Source of the DNA: Patiria pectinifera
Lineage: Eukaryota; Echinodermata; Asteroidea; Valvatida; Asterinidae
DNA: 64,000 bases
Assembly: GCA_029964075.1 (NCBI GenBank)
Contig: CM057144.1
Span: forward strand, 8,207,281-8,271,280
Direction: 5' to 3'
Positions 20,990 to 30,994 of the stretch are shown in pieces. The position numbers and the translations under genes were made by a program. Position 1 is the first letter of the stretch; each line of letters starts with the position of its first letter. A model generated the notes under the pieces. The model was not told the origin of the DNA, searched no databases, and saw only the letters and a program-made list of their open reading frames with translations.

Positions 20990-21500
20990 AAAAATAGCTT
21001 CCCACAGATGTACATTCAGTCAGGAAAACATCATAGCCTCGTGACACAGTGAGATCGCTACGGCAAGTATCAAATTAGCCTAACAAAATAGAAAAACAAG
21101 GGATTGAATGGTTTCATTTGCCTCATAAATATGAGGAGCAGGCTGTCTGTATCCTAAAAATTGTAATTAGTCTCTTGAAACCTTGGAGCACTATAACTGG
21201 CGGATGTAAGTGGTGGTGGTGGAAAAACATTTGCACCACCATTGGATCAAAACAAATCATTGTGTTTATGCCACATCCACAGAGGACTGTTTTCATTCCG
21301 GATACCATAGATTGGCTATTTACCGGTTGCAATATGGGCAGCAACAAAGCCCAAAGCCACAGCGGCATACACTAACAACAAACATTTTACGCACATTAAT
21401 TTTTAAAAAATGCAGTTCACATATGAGAAAGACACTTTCAAACACAAAAACACCGTCAGGGGCAACACGAGAGACCCTAAGCCACAGCGGTATGCACGTT
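20990..21500. repeat. Repeat block, partners at 17823-18070, 13906-14010 and 19051-19225
   Basis: 20990-21225 is the inverted copy of 17823-18070. 21245-21500 carries the CACAGAGGACTGTTTTCATT and CACAGCGGTATGCACGTTC words of the 13.9-kb and 19-kb repeats. It runs into the satellite element that follows. Confidence 0.65.
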
Positions 21501-21504
21501 CAAT

Positions 21505-22123
21505 AACTGATGCACTTTGGCGATCGGTGATGGATTTTGCAATCGGTGTTGGGTCGTTGATCATCGGTCGCAAAAATCCATCACCGATTGCAAAAGTCCA
21601 TCACCGATTGCAAAGTTGATCACCGGTCGCGAAAGTCCATCACCGATCGTGAATATGCATCACCAGTAAAAGTCCATCACCGATCGCGTAAGTCCATCAC
21701 CGCTCGTGGATATACATCACCAGTGAAAGTCCATCACCGATCGCGAAACTCCATCACCGATCGTGAATATGCATCACCAGTAAAAGTCCATCACCGATCG
21801 CGAAAGTCCATCACCGATCGTGAATATGCATCACCAGTAAAAGTCCATCACCGATCGCGAAAGTCCATCACCGATCGTGAATATGCATCACCAGTAAAAG
21901 TCCATCACCGATCGCGTAAGTCCATCACCGCTCGTGAATATATATCACCAGTGAAAGTCCATCACCGATCGCGAAAGTCCATCACCGATCGTGGATATGC
22001 ATCACCAGTAAAAGTCCATCACCGATCGCGAAAGTCCATCACCGATCGTGAATATGCATCACCGATTGCAAAGGTGTATCACCGATTCGATGATCACATT
22101 AAATGCCTCTTTGGCGTTCCATA

Positions 22124-22131
<8 letters not shown>
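21505..22131 (-). mobile_element. TATGGAACGCC satellite element, copy 3 (longest array)
   Basis: Reverse-complement counterpart of copy 1. About eight 57-bp units run from 21615 to 22065, ending in GGCATTTAATGTGATCA-type sequence and the terminus GGCGTTCCATA. The period is divisible by three, so a plus-strand frame of 178 codons stays open and reads KVHHRSRKSITDREYASPV again and again. I regard this as a satellite by-product. A TA microsatellite follows at 22122-22156. Confidence 0.8.
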
Positions 22132-22163
<32 letters not shown>

Positions 22164-22266
22164 AGTTTACTCGCCCCCGAGACGATGTTTGCTCCTGAAA
22201 GGATCCGAGACCGCGGGCTCCCGCGGCGCCAAAATCGCTCCACGTCCGTGGAAATTGCGGAGGGTG

Positions 22267-22650
22267 CAGGCGCGGTTCTAGAACCAATATTTTTGGGGGG
22301 CTAGCACGGTGGATCCAGATTTTTTTTCAGGGAGGCGTGCTGAAATGTAGACCGGTTATTTTTTCCAGACACTTTCTTCTCCGAAAATCAATAGGTGTGT
22401 GGGGGGGGGGGGGGGGCTCATGCCATATTTTTAATGGGGAGCGCCAATAAATTCCTAAAATCATTCACACTATATTAACTAATGCACCCTAGTCACGACT
22501 ATTTCTTCTTTAGGGGGAGACAGTTCGCATGTACATCGCAATCCTTCTTTTGGCTAATGCAATTTTTTTTAAAGGAATTTATTTTTGGGGGGCTAGACAA
22601 AAATTTTGGGGGGCTACAGCCCCCCCCCCCCCCCCGTAGAACCGCGCCTG
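22267..22650 (+). mobile_element. hAT-type MITE, copy 2 (384 bp)
   Basis: CAGGCGCGGTTCTA ends, with a perfect 8-bp target duplication GGAGGGTG at 22259-22266 and 22651-22658. The uninterrupted site, with a single GGAGGGTG, survives at 19378-19385 in unit A. Near identity to copy 1 (12913-13301), including the GCTAGCACGGTGGATCCAGA word, suggests recent activity of the family. Confidence 0.95.
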
Positions 22651-23215
22651 GGAGGGTGTCTTCCGCCGGGTCGGACGCTTCGGGTCGTCCTTATTTTCCC
22701 GTATGGACCGGCGATCCGTTTCGTCGATTTTTCGTGACTGCATTTTGCACAGGAATTTGCCGTCGTATGCGCTTTCACGTTGACTGCCTAGCTGCCCCCC
22801 GTGCTGGCTTTTCTGCGTGTCTAGACTGTGCGAGGTCAGCGAGGCCAACGTAGGGGTTTCGTTTACATGTTCCACTCGGCCGTTCTGCAAAAGTGTTCAC
22901 CAAACGTTAGTATGGGGTGACCTTGGTAAAATATTTTTTGTCCACGGTGCGTGGCCACCAAGTGTCCCTATTCTTTCATACGCTTCGCTTGCCGCCCCAG
23001 TGCAACGAATACTCGGAAGGACTACACATTAGTATGCCTAGCGCGGTCTGACCAATCGAAAGTCTACACTGCGTGGTACTTCCCGGCTATGCGTAAAACC
23101 GTAAACGCGTACTGCAGCCTGCTCCTCACCCTGGAAACGAGGTTGAGTCTACGGTGCTCGCTATTTGAAGCACAAGCATGTGACGTCGCGTGATAGAGTG
23201 CTGTTGCTTCCATAA

Positions 23216-24975
23216 GGTAGCAGACCAGTAAATAAACTTCCATTGACCCCAATGGTAAATGCTCCCACTTCAAAAATTCGGGAAAAATACTCACAACTCT
23301 CCAAGGTAATCGAGACACACATCAAATTAAAGCTTATTTCATCATCTTTCATTTTCTTTTCAATTTACGGGGGGTCAACTGATGACTTTTAGGAGAAATT
23401 TCCATCTGAAGATGATCACCCCTAAAACTAGTCCTGAAGCCCATCGCCATTTTGAAAAACGATGCCTACACTCCATTGCAAAGTAGAGCGCTTTTAGGGT
23501 CCAAATTACATCAAAATTACACAGAACTGCAAGCTCCAAGTCCTGTGCACGGTTTCCACCCATATTTTTTACAAACCCTCAAGTTCATGGCCCACAGCAT
23601 GCTCAAATACCGAAGATTTTGAGGGCATGCAAATCGTGATTTGGCCGGCGCAGGCAATTTCGGACCGATTTACTGGTCTGCACCCTATAGAGAAGCGAGG
23701 TTTTGAAAAATTCCTCCAAATCACTTGTACGGCACGAGGAAGGATGGATGACTCATATTTTATCAAAAAATTGCGAGAAAAAAAATCTCTGACTGCGATT
23801 TCTGGCCTGAAAACAAGCCCTCTGTTTGCGGCTACCTTACTGTAGGGCGCCCCCAACGGGCGTGAATTGAGTTTTTGCTCCTTCCGACCCCAAATTACCC
23901 CCTTGTTCGCTCGAAATTGCTGTGATCGGAGGACGGTTCATCGGCCCTATTCAGATTTTGGGCGCATTTGTTGCGGAACCGCCATTGGTGACCCCTTTTT
24001 GAAACGCTGCCCCCCCCCAGGTTCCGCCCCCTGAAAAAAAACCACTCCGCAAACATTTGACAACAAACGGTGGAAGGCGCCATTTTGAAACTACAGAGAA
24101 GCGAGGTTTTGAAAAATTCCTCCAAATCACTTGTACGGCACGAGGAAGGATGGATGACTCATATTTTATCAAAAAATTGCGAGAAAAAAAATCTCTGACT
24201 GCGATTTCTGGCCTGAAAACAAGCCCTCTGTTTGCGGCTACCTTACTGTAGGGCGCCCCCAACGGGCGTGAATTGAGTTTTTGCTCCTTCCGACCCCAAA
24301 TTACCCCCCCCCCCCCCATGTTCGCTCGAAATTGCTGTGATCGGAGGACGGTCCATCGGCCCTATTCAGATTTTGGGCGCATTTGTTGCGGAACCGCCAT
24401 TGGTGACCCCTTTTGAAACGCTGCCCCCCCCCCCCAGGTTCCGCCCCCCTGAAAAAAAACCACTCCGCAAACATTTGACAACAAACGGTGGAAGGCGCCT
24501 ACAAAAGGTAGCAGACCAGTAAATAAACTTCCATTGACCCCAATGGTAAATGCTCCCACTTCAAAAATTCGGGAAAAATACTCACAACTCTCCAAGGTAT
24601 TCGAGACACACATCAAATTAAAGCTTATTTTATCATCTTTCATTTTCTTTTCAATTTACGGGGGGTCAACTGATGACTTTTAGGAGAAATTTCCATCTGA
24701 AGATGATCACCCCTAAAAATAGTCCTGAAGCCCATCGCCATTTTGAAAAACGATGCCTACACTCCATTACAAAGTAGAGCGCTTTTAGGGTCCAAATTAC
24801 ATCAAAATTACACAGAACTGCAGGCTCCAAGTCCTGTGCACGGTTTCCACCCATATTTTTTACAAACCCTCAAGTTCATGGCCCACAGCATGCTCAAATA
24901 CCGAAGATTTTGAGGGCATGCAAATCGTGATTTGGCCGGCGCAGGCAATTTCGGACCGATTTACTGGTCTGCACC
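23216..24975. mobile_element. Composite element bounded by 469-bp direct repeats
   Basis: Two direct repeats of equal length (23216-23684 and 24507-24975) enclose two tandem copies of a unit of about 395 bp (from AGAGAAGCGAGG at about 23690 and 24096). Each 469-bp repeat begins GGTAGCAGACCAGTAAAT and ends with the inverted form ATTTACTGGTCTGCACC. The outer ends have a perfect 5-bp target duplication CATAA (23211-23215, 24976-24980), and the unoccupied site exists in unit A. The architecture is LTR-like but the termini are not TG...CA, and no RT or transposase is encoded. Confidence 0.8.
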
Positions 24976-25139
24976 CATAATGTGTTTACAGCTCCATGCT
25001 TCCACTAGCTCTATGCTTCCTTCCACCAAGGCTGAGCGTTGTGAGTTCGCTGCACGTCACAGTCAGTGTCGCGTTATAATTTCGGGGGCCTGTTTGGGAT
25101 CAACGAAGGGTCGATGCATTGCCTCAAATATTGCGATCT

Positions 25140-25352
25140 TGAACCTAGTCACACAAAAAACGACAAAACGGATCGCCGGTCCGTACGGAAAAATTAGGAC
25201 GACCTGAAGTGCTTGATTTGGCGGAAGAAATTCTCCGTATTTTTCTGTGGACGTGGAGCCATTTTGGCGTCGCGGGAGACCGCGGTCTCGGAACCTTTCA
25301 GGAGCGAACATTTCTCGGAGGCCGAGTAAAACTTGCTCTTATATAGATGGTT
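25140..25352 (-). repeat. Inverted end of the unit-B TIR element
   Basis: Reverse complement resembles 22150-22260 and 22651-22740 over about 210 bp with moderate divergence, ending near CTTATATAG. Absent from unit A, where sequence continues straight to AAGTTGAATCGACTT. Confidence 0.65.
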
Positions 25353-26199
25353 GACCAACTTGAATAAAAGTTGAATCGACTTTTTCCTCGCAGACGGTCT
25401 CGCAAATTGTATAAGTTCAAGTTTACGTTTGTTGAAGAGTCCAATACTGAAACTTAGTATTACCTTCCTCCATCATTCACACCGTTTGTAATTTTATGGT
25501 AACACTCGACATTTCCATTGCAAATGACAACTTCACGTTTGATTACATTATGATTTAGTGTCAAAACTGTACAATCAGCCTTCGCCTGTGTACTACTACG
25601 GTAACCTTTTTCACTACGTTCTTCCGGCAATGCGACTGCCTCACAAAATGCCCATTTAACAGACCAACGGGAACATTTACAGACAGTTATCAGGGTACAT
25701 AATTATCATGTGCGTAAATCGGTGGGGAACAGGGGGACACCCGCCCACACACACACATTTTCAAGCGGGGACATTGTTTGGTCCCCCCCCCCCACTTTTT
25801 CTTCCCCGAATAAAAATTGTAGCCTACTATAATGATTCTATTGTTCAGAATACCGTGTAGCTGATTCAATTACCCCAAGCTCGAAAATGATGTTTGAAAG
25901 ATGATCTTTTGCTAAAATTGGTTTCAGTGGTCAGAAATTGCCTCAGATCACACCACAAAAATTGTTTTCAACTGCATGTCTCCTCAATGATCCCCCATTT
26001 ACATTTAACTGCCCACATTTTCATCCCCAACACTACGCCCTATATACCCGATCTATGATCGGGTAAATCAGCTTGTTGGTGATAACCGGAGAGCGGGAGT
26101 TTAAAAAAACTCATCCGGTGTTTAGGCGACGCAGGGACTGGTTTGTGTACATGTGGTTTTTGTTTCTAGTTCACTTAATGATTTGATTTATACCGGTGT

Positions 26200-26545
26200 T
26201 TAGGCTGGTTGTCGGTACATAGGTAACTGTTGCGGTTGTACTCCTATTGGAAAATTTTAGTGTATTTTTATTTATACATTATTCAATATTTTCCTTTGAT
26301 AACTGCGATGTTTAAGTACCCAAAATGATTTTAAAAAGACAGTGCACACCGGTGAATCATTTATCATTCATTAGTTAAAGAATAATGTAACCAAGTGGGT
26401 TAAATAGCGAATGTCTGTTCTGTTTGTGCACTATACTCAATTGACAAGATCTCGGAAGTTGCAGCTCGATTGTAGACCGTTGTAGCCTATACATCATGTA
26501 CATGATGTAAAGGTATGTTCTTAAAATTGAAAAGGATTCCATTAT
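26200..26545. repeat. Direct repeat, partner of 18258-18620
   Basis: Same block as 18258-18620. Here it sits downstream of the duplicated unit rather than upstream, so the order of blocks is permuted between the two regions. The match stops at GGATTCCATTAT, where the inverted 424-bp-type unit begins. Confidence 0.7.
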
Positions 26546-27141
26546 TTTGCTGAACGTCAGTTTTCGCATGGAACGCGTTTGCATGTGGAACACCCAATTT
26601 GTGAGCCCCCCATGTGAAAATGATTGACCTCGATCGTGCCCCAATTCCACGACTGCAAAAAAAATGGTAGCTGGTAAGTGGAGACCTGGAGCACGTGTTG
26701 TTGCGAGGGCTAAAGGGACAAGATGATTGATTGCCAAAGAAGACATGGCTGGCACAAACCATAGAGCTAGCTCTATTTCCCACAGTGGTCTTAGAAATAG
26801 ATTGAGTACCATGCTGCATTACAAAAAAATTACACATGGAATCATTGCTCTTTGGAAAAACAATGATAATATTTTCTAATCTTAAAAATGATTAATCTAA
26901 ATTTAACTCTTATCAAAAACACACACCATGGTTCGAAAATTATATCGGTTACGTGGAAGTTAAATTTATCAGATTTTCGCGAAAGGTATTAAAAAAAACA
27001 GAAGAGCAAAATAAAGGCTCTGCGCATTTGCAATTAAATTGCTCCAGAGCAAGGAACATAGATAAGTATAATACGTGCAAATGATTACGATGCAACACAC
27101 AGATGCGACGGTCGCGAAAGTCCATCACCGTTTCGGTTTCA
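26540..27141 (-). repeat. Inverted copy of 15991-16624
   Basis: Runs from TTTTGCTGAACGTCAG through CCATAGAGCTAGCTCTATTT to ACACACAGATGCGACGGTCG. It includes the frame-shifted fourth copy of the small ORF. Together with 27142-27190 it mirrors the 15.9-16.6 kb block. Confidence 0.7.
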
Positions 27142-27190
27142 CATTCAATGCCTCTTTGGCGTTCCTGTTTCGCCAAAAGTGGCATTGAAT
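27142..27190. repeat. Palindromic seam ATTCAATGCC...GGCATTGAAT
   Basis: Arms at 27142-27161 and 27171-27190 with a loop of about 9 nt. Counterpart of 15943-15990; the A/T pair there is a C/G pair here in both arms. Confidence 0.65.
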
Positions 27191-27205
27191 CGGTGATGGA
27201 CTTTC

Positions 27206-27974
27206 AATTCCGGGACATACCGTTATTTCGTTTTACCGTTTTGCATTTCCTCAAAACAAAAACAGTAAACAAACCATTGACCGTTTTGTCGTTTTATAGT
27301 TTTGTAAAACGGTCACACGGTATCAAGATAAATACGGTTTCTCTGTTTTATATGTTTAATTAAATTCATCACAGCAAAACGATCAATGATTTTTGTTTTA
27401 CAGTTTTACACAAATAACTTTGAAAAATAGCAAAACGGTCAGTATTGAATACAGACTGTTTTTTTTTTATTACAGTGTCATAGTGAACAGTCCGTGGTGC
27501 ATGTTGTGGTGCTGGGCAAGGGGGATGGAGGGTGACCATGCTTTACATGAAAAAGTGTTACCTCGGCATAATGCGTGGTGTGATGATTCCTGGCGTGACC
27601 CTGACCCCCTTCTCACGCAATTCAGTTGGTGGGGCTTAAGAGTTGCAAGCAAAAATGGCGCTGGAAAACTTCAAGGGAGGACATTACTTTTTACAATGGA
27701 TACAGGATGGTAATTAATACGTTGAGAAGTTGCAGCTATTTGAAGGAAATTGGAGTTCGGCGCGGCTCTTGCAATAGCCAGTTCGAAAACTATGTCGTGA
27801 GAACGAAATGTGAGGAGAGTAATTTGGGTCCCAGGCAATGACTCGATCCCATGAGGACGCATTAACATTCCTAGGTGCATTGCTTAATTGCCGAACCTAA
27901 ATTTTAAAAAATGGTCGACAGGACTATTGACCGTTTTTCATTGTCGTGTTCTTTTAAATCAACACCCTGAAATG
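27206..27974 (+). mobile_element. Truncated copy of the ACCGTTTT TIR element
   Basis: Begins CGGGACATACCGTTATTTCG and follows the same order as the next element: ACCGTTTT-rich end, then GTGGTGCTGGGCAAGG, then an ATGGCGCTGGAAAACTTCAA coding relic with frame breaks, then GACCGTTTTTCATTGTCGTG. It has no inverted right end of its own and runs straight into the next copy. Confidence 0.6.
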
Positions 27975-29037
27975 AATCCCGGGACATACCGTTATTTCGT
28001 TTTACCGTTGTGGATTTCCTCAAAAACAAAAACAGTAAACGCAGCATTGACCGTTTTTTCGTTTTACAGTTTTGTAAAACGGTCAAACGGTTTTATGATA
28101 AATACGTTAATTCCGTTTTATCAGTTTGGTACAATACAATACAGCATAACGATCAATGATTTTTGTTTTACAGTTTTACACAAGCAATTTTCAAAAACAG
28201 CAAATCGGTTAGCATTGAATCTAGACTGTTATTTCTTTATTTCAGTATATAGTTAACAGTCAGTGGCGCATTTTGTGGCGGTGGGCAAGGGAGGTGGAGG
28301 ACTGGGGGACCGAGACCGAGACCATACCGACTACCGCGTGCACGTGTTACGGTAGTTATCGGCATAATCAGTGCGTGGTGTGATTCTTGGCGTGACCCTG
28401 TCCCACATCTACTTCGATTTTTATTAGTTGGTGGGGCTTAAAACTTGTATTGCAAGCAAAAATGGCGCTTGAAAATTTCAAGAGGGAAATTTCGGAGTGA
28501 ATACAGCAGGGGAAGACGTATGAAGAAGTGTCAGATAAGTTAAAGGAAATTGGAGTCGGGCGCGGCTCTTCAATAGCCAATATACGGAAGTTTTGTTGTG
28601 AGAGTGACATAAATGTAAGGAGGGCCACTGGTTGTCAACGGTCAAATGACGATAGTATTCTGGCAAGCCGGACTCCTTGTGACATGGTTGCCCCACTTTT
28701 CGGAAATCCCAGGCAGTGACTCCATCCCAAGGACACATTAAAATTCCAAGGTACTATATTGCTTAACTGCCAAACCTAAAAAATGGTCGACAGGACTATT
28801 GACCGTTTTTTCATTGTCATGTTCTTGTAAAACAACACTCTGAAATAAAGCAACTAACCGTTTATCGCTTTTTACAATTAAGAAAAACAACAAAAAGGTC
28901 ATTATTTTTTGTGACCTAATACCGTTTGACCGTTTTACAAAACTGTAAAACTCAAAAACGGTCATCAGTGCGTTTACTGTTTTTGTTTTTGAGGAAATCC
29001 AAAACGGTAAAACGAAATAACGGTATGTCCCGGGATT
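27975..29037 (+). mobile_element. ACCGTTTT-rich TIR element (1.06 kb)
   Basis: AATCCCGGGACATACCG at 27975 is matched by CGGTATGTCCCGGGATT ending at 29037; the inverted ends extend over about 110 bp. Both subterminal regions repeat ACCGTTTT/AAAACGGT many times, as transposase-binding clusters often do. It carries a short coding relic at 28462-28719. No clear target duplication. Confidence 0.75.
28462..28719 (+). pseudogene. Small helix-turn-helix-like ORF in the ACCGTTTT element
   Basis: From ATGGCGCTTGAAAATTTCAA the frame gives MALENFKREISE, a stop codon at residue 13, then IQQGKTYEEVSDKLKEIGVG and RGSSIANIRKFCCESDI. The pattern of a short basic helix pair with GKTYEEVSDKL resembles helix-turn-helix DNA-binding starts of transposase- or integrase-type proteins. 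The degenerate copy at 27653-27840 shares it. The in-frame stop marks a relic. The family assignment is a guess. Confidence 0.35.
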
Positions 29038-29426
29038 ACTTTCGCGATCGGTGATGGTCTTTCGCGATCGGTGATCAAAGCTGCGATGACCAGTCGTTGA
29101 GTAAAAGTCCATCACCGATCGTGAATATGCATCACCAGTAAAAGTCAATCACCGATCGCGAAAGTCCATCACCGATCGTGAATATGCATCACCAGTAAAA
29201 GTCCATCACCGATCGCGAAAGTCCATCACCGATCGTGAATATGCATCACCAGTAAAAGTCCATCACCGATCGCGAAAGTCCATCACCGATCGTGAATATG
29301 CATCACCAGTAAAAGTCCGTCACCGATCGCGAAAGTCCATCACCGATCGTGAATATGCATCACCGATTGCAAAAGTGCATCACCGATTCGATGATCACAT
29401 TAAATGCCTCTTTGGCGTTCCATACT
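29038..29426 (-). mobile_element. TATGGAACGCC satellite element, copy 4
   Basis: About five 57-bp units in reverse orientation end in TTTGGCGTTCCATA. The left part (GGTGATCAAAGCTGCGATGA, CCAGTCGTTGAGT) mirrors 15860-15890 of copy 2. Flanked on the left by the ACCGTTTT element. Confidence 0.8.
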
Positions 29427-29577
29427 AACCTACTGTCTTATCGTTCCCGAAGAAAAAGAGGAAAAAAACCGGTTGTTTAAATCGGACACGACGTAATACG
29501 CATACGTTTTTCCTGTCGTTTTCAGTTAATGTACGATACACGTTGTGTGCGTCACATCAATTACCAGTGTTACCGTA
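29427..29577. other. Spacer, no feature
   Basis: Single-copy-looking sequence between two repeats; nothing recognised. Confidence 0.3.
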
Positions 29578-29700
29578 AGGTAATGGCAAAATTGTGCTAG
29601 ATGCACTTCAAATATCTGCTAGATTTAACAAAAATCTGCTAGATTTAACAAAAATCTGCTAGATTTAACAAAAATCTGCTAAATCACATAAACGAAATAG
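29578..29700 (+). repeat. Repeat with 19-bp tandem AATCTGCTAGATTTAACAA
   Basis: Three perfect 19-bp units plus a partial one (about 29615-29688), within a repeat whose inverted partner is at 11494-11650. The unit includes the inverted words TCTGCTAGATTT. Confidence 0.75.
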
Positions 29701-30004
29701 ATAACAAACACTTATACTCACATTATAAAATTTCCTTAAACAAACAAAAATCATAAAAATTGTTTTTATAAAAATTGAATTAAATTCATTTTGTTTAAAT
29801 TTGAACGCGTCTAGCTAGCTTGGCTTGCAATGTCTGAACAGGGTTTAAAGTACTGTTCTGTATCATGGGGCCCCGAACCCTACTTGGGCTTCGTACTCGC
29901 ATTAGTTCTGATTAGTTCATGTACCAACCCCAGTTTTGAGAGCAATTGACGCCCCCGTTCGTGTCGGGCGGAGTACGGCCTACGGAACACTGGCGCCTAT
30001 AGGC
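29701..30004. other. No supported gene
   Basis: AT-rich, then GC-richer sequence; nothing recognised. Confidence 0.3.
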
Positions 30005-30260
30005 CTATACAAACCACTTAATAATAATAATAGTGGCATCTTATTAAGCGCAAACAGGTCCATCACTAGGTGACGCTCATGGCGCTATACAAAGAGTAAG
30101 CACAAACTACAAAACTTATAAATGACAAAATTATAAATGCTAGGTCCAAGACCATGATAGAAATTGCAGAAGAATAGGTCGATCAAAGTCAGAGATCGGA
30201 GCCTGAAGTGGAGCTGCCAAATAGTAGCGCTGCCAACTCACTGCCTTGAGTTAATCCGAG
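30005..30260. repeat. Possible SINE or LINE-tail type repeat
   Basis: AAT microsatellite followed by GGCATCTTATTAAGCGC and GCTCATGGCGCTATACAAAG. A motif of the type 'ATTAAGCGC...GGCGCTATACAA' is common at dispersed repeats in many marine invertebrates (family knowledge, not checked here). No second copy in the window. Confidence 0.3.
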
Positions 30261-30318
30261 CCTGGATCAAATATTAAACGTTATATATTTTCATTTTTTT
30301 GTGCGAGTTGCGCCTTAC

Positions 30319-30363
30319 CTGAGGGTCTTGAGTGAATTCGAACTTCTCTGAGACTTTAGACAT
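30319..30363 (-). CDS. Candidate first coding exon of a host gene
   Basis: On the minus strand ACACCATGTCT opens MSKVSEKFEFTQDPQ, which ends at a strong donor CAG|GTAAGG (intron starts at 30318). The frame is also open upstream to 30459, so an earlier Met at 30459 is possible; I prefer 30363 because of its context (ACC before ATG). The exit phase 0 matches the entry of the exon at 10524-10663, so the two could join over an intron of about 19.7 kb. Upstream of 30480 lies a CpG-containing stretch that could be a promoter. Family unknown. Confidence 0.45.
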
Positions 30364-30469
30364 GGTGTGGTGTTCGGTGAAGTTCTTGTATGCGTCTGCT
30401 GTATGCTGCCAAAACACTACCCGAGGACGGACATTCAATAGCTTCCTACACTGACTCACAGCTGTTTTC

Positions 30470-30565
30470 AGGGCGCCATGTTGTTTTCCGCATGTCCGTC
30501 ATATAATTATCATATGTCAATGATGTCCGTGCTTTTAGTTCGTATAAAACGCCCTCTAGTGGCCG
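30470..30565 (-). promoter_or_regulatory. Possible promoter region of the putative minus-strand gene
   Basis: Just upstream of the candidate first exon. On the minus strand it includes TTTTATACGAA (a TATA-like word at about 30541-30548) some 180 bp from the ATG. Position is the only other support. Confidence 0.2.
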
Positions 30566-30583
30566 AATTGTATACAGGCTCGT

Positions 30584-30700
30584 TTTTTTTCACTCGTACC
30601 CCCGTCCAATGCAAACAGGACACTGGGAAGGGCTGACGAGCTCTGATTGGATAGATTTTGCGTGACCTGTGACCTGCATGTCATCACGACCACGACCCTG
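30584..30700 (+). mobile_element. Fragment of the GCAAACAGG MITE family
   Basis: CACTCGTACCCCCGTCCAAT, GCAAACAGGACACTGG and GATTGGATAGATTTTGCGTG match the full element at 36948-37198. Only the left half is present. Confidence 0.65.
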
Positions 30701-30994
30701 CAAGGTTTGAAACGGCCAAAGACTGTGTCATTCATCACTCTTTTATTCCCATTCATAAATGCGGCGCCCTTTTTTTGTTGAAAAGCATAATAATGTAGGA
30801 AAATCTGTAAAACTTATCTTTTTTTGTAAATGTTCAACTCCCGTCAGTTGCAAAGGCTCCGTTTCGAATTCACGAAGAAGCTAAAAATGTTCCACATGGT
30901 CTGCAATGAAAAAGAAATCACATCAAGTATGGTGTGTGTATGCATTTCTATGGCAAACTTTTCGGATAGTATTTGCGCGCATTGGCTAACCGCG

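Larger units (their letters stand above)
22150..26075. repeat. Segmental duplication unit B, with two later insertions
   Basis: Collinear copy of 19257-20830 that has gained the hAT MITE (22267-22650) and the 469-bp composite (23216-24975). It also shows inverted ends: 22155-22260 plus 22651-22740 match 25140-25352 in reverse complement (TTTACTCGGCC, CTCCTGAAAGG, CCGAGACCGCGG, GACCGGCGATCCGTTT). So the duplicated unit includes an older TIR element. Confidence 0.75.

Noticed and set aside
21588-22124. 178-codon frame of KVHHRSRKSITDREYASPV repeats
   Set aside because: The 57-bp satellite unit is divisible by three; other satellite copies break the frame and there is no non-repeat domain.
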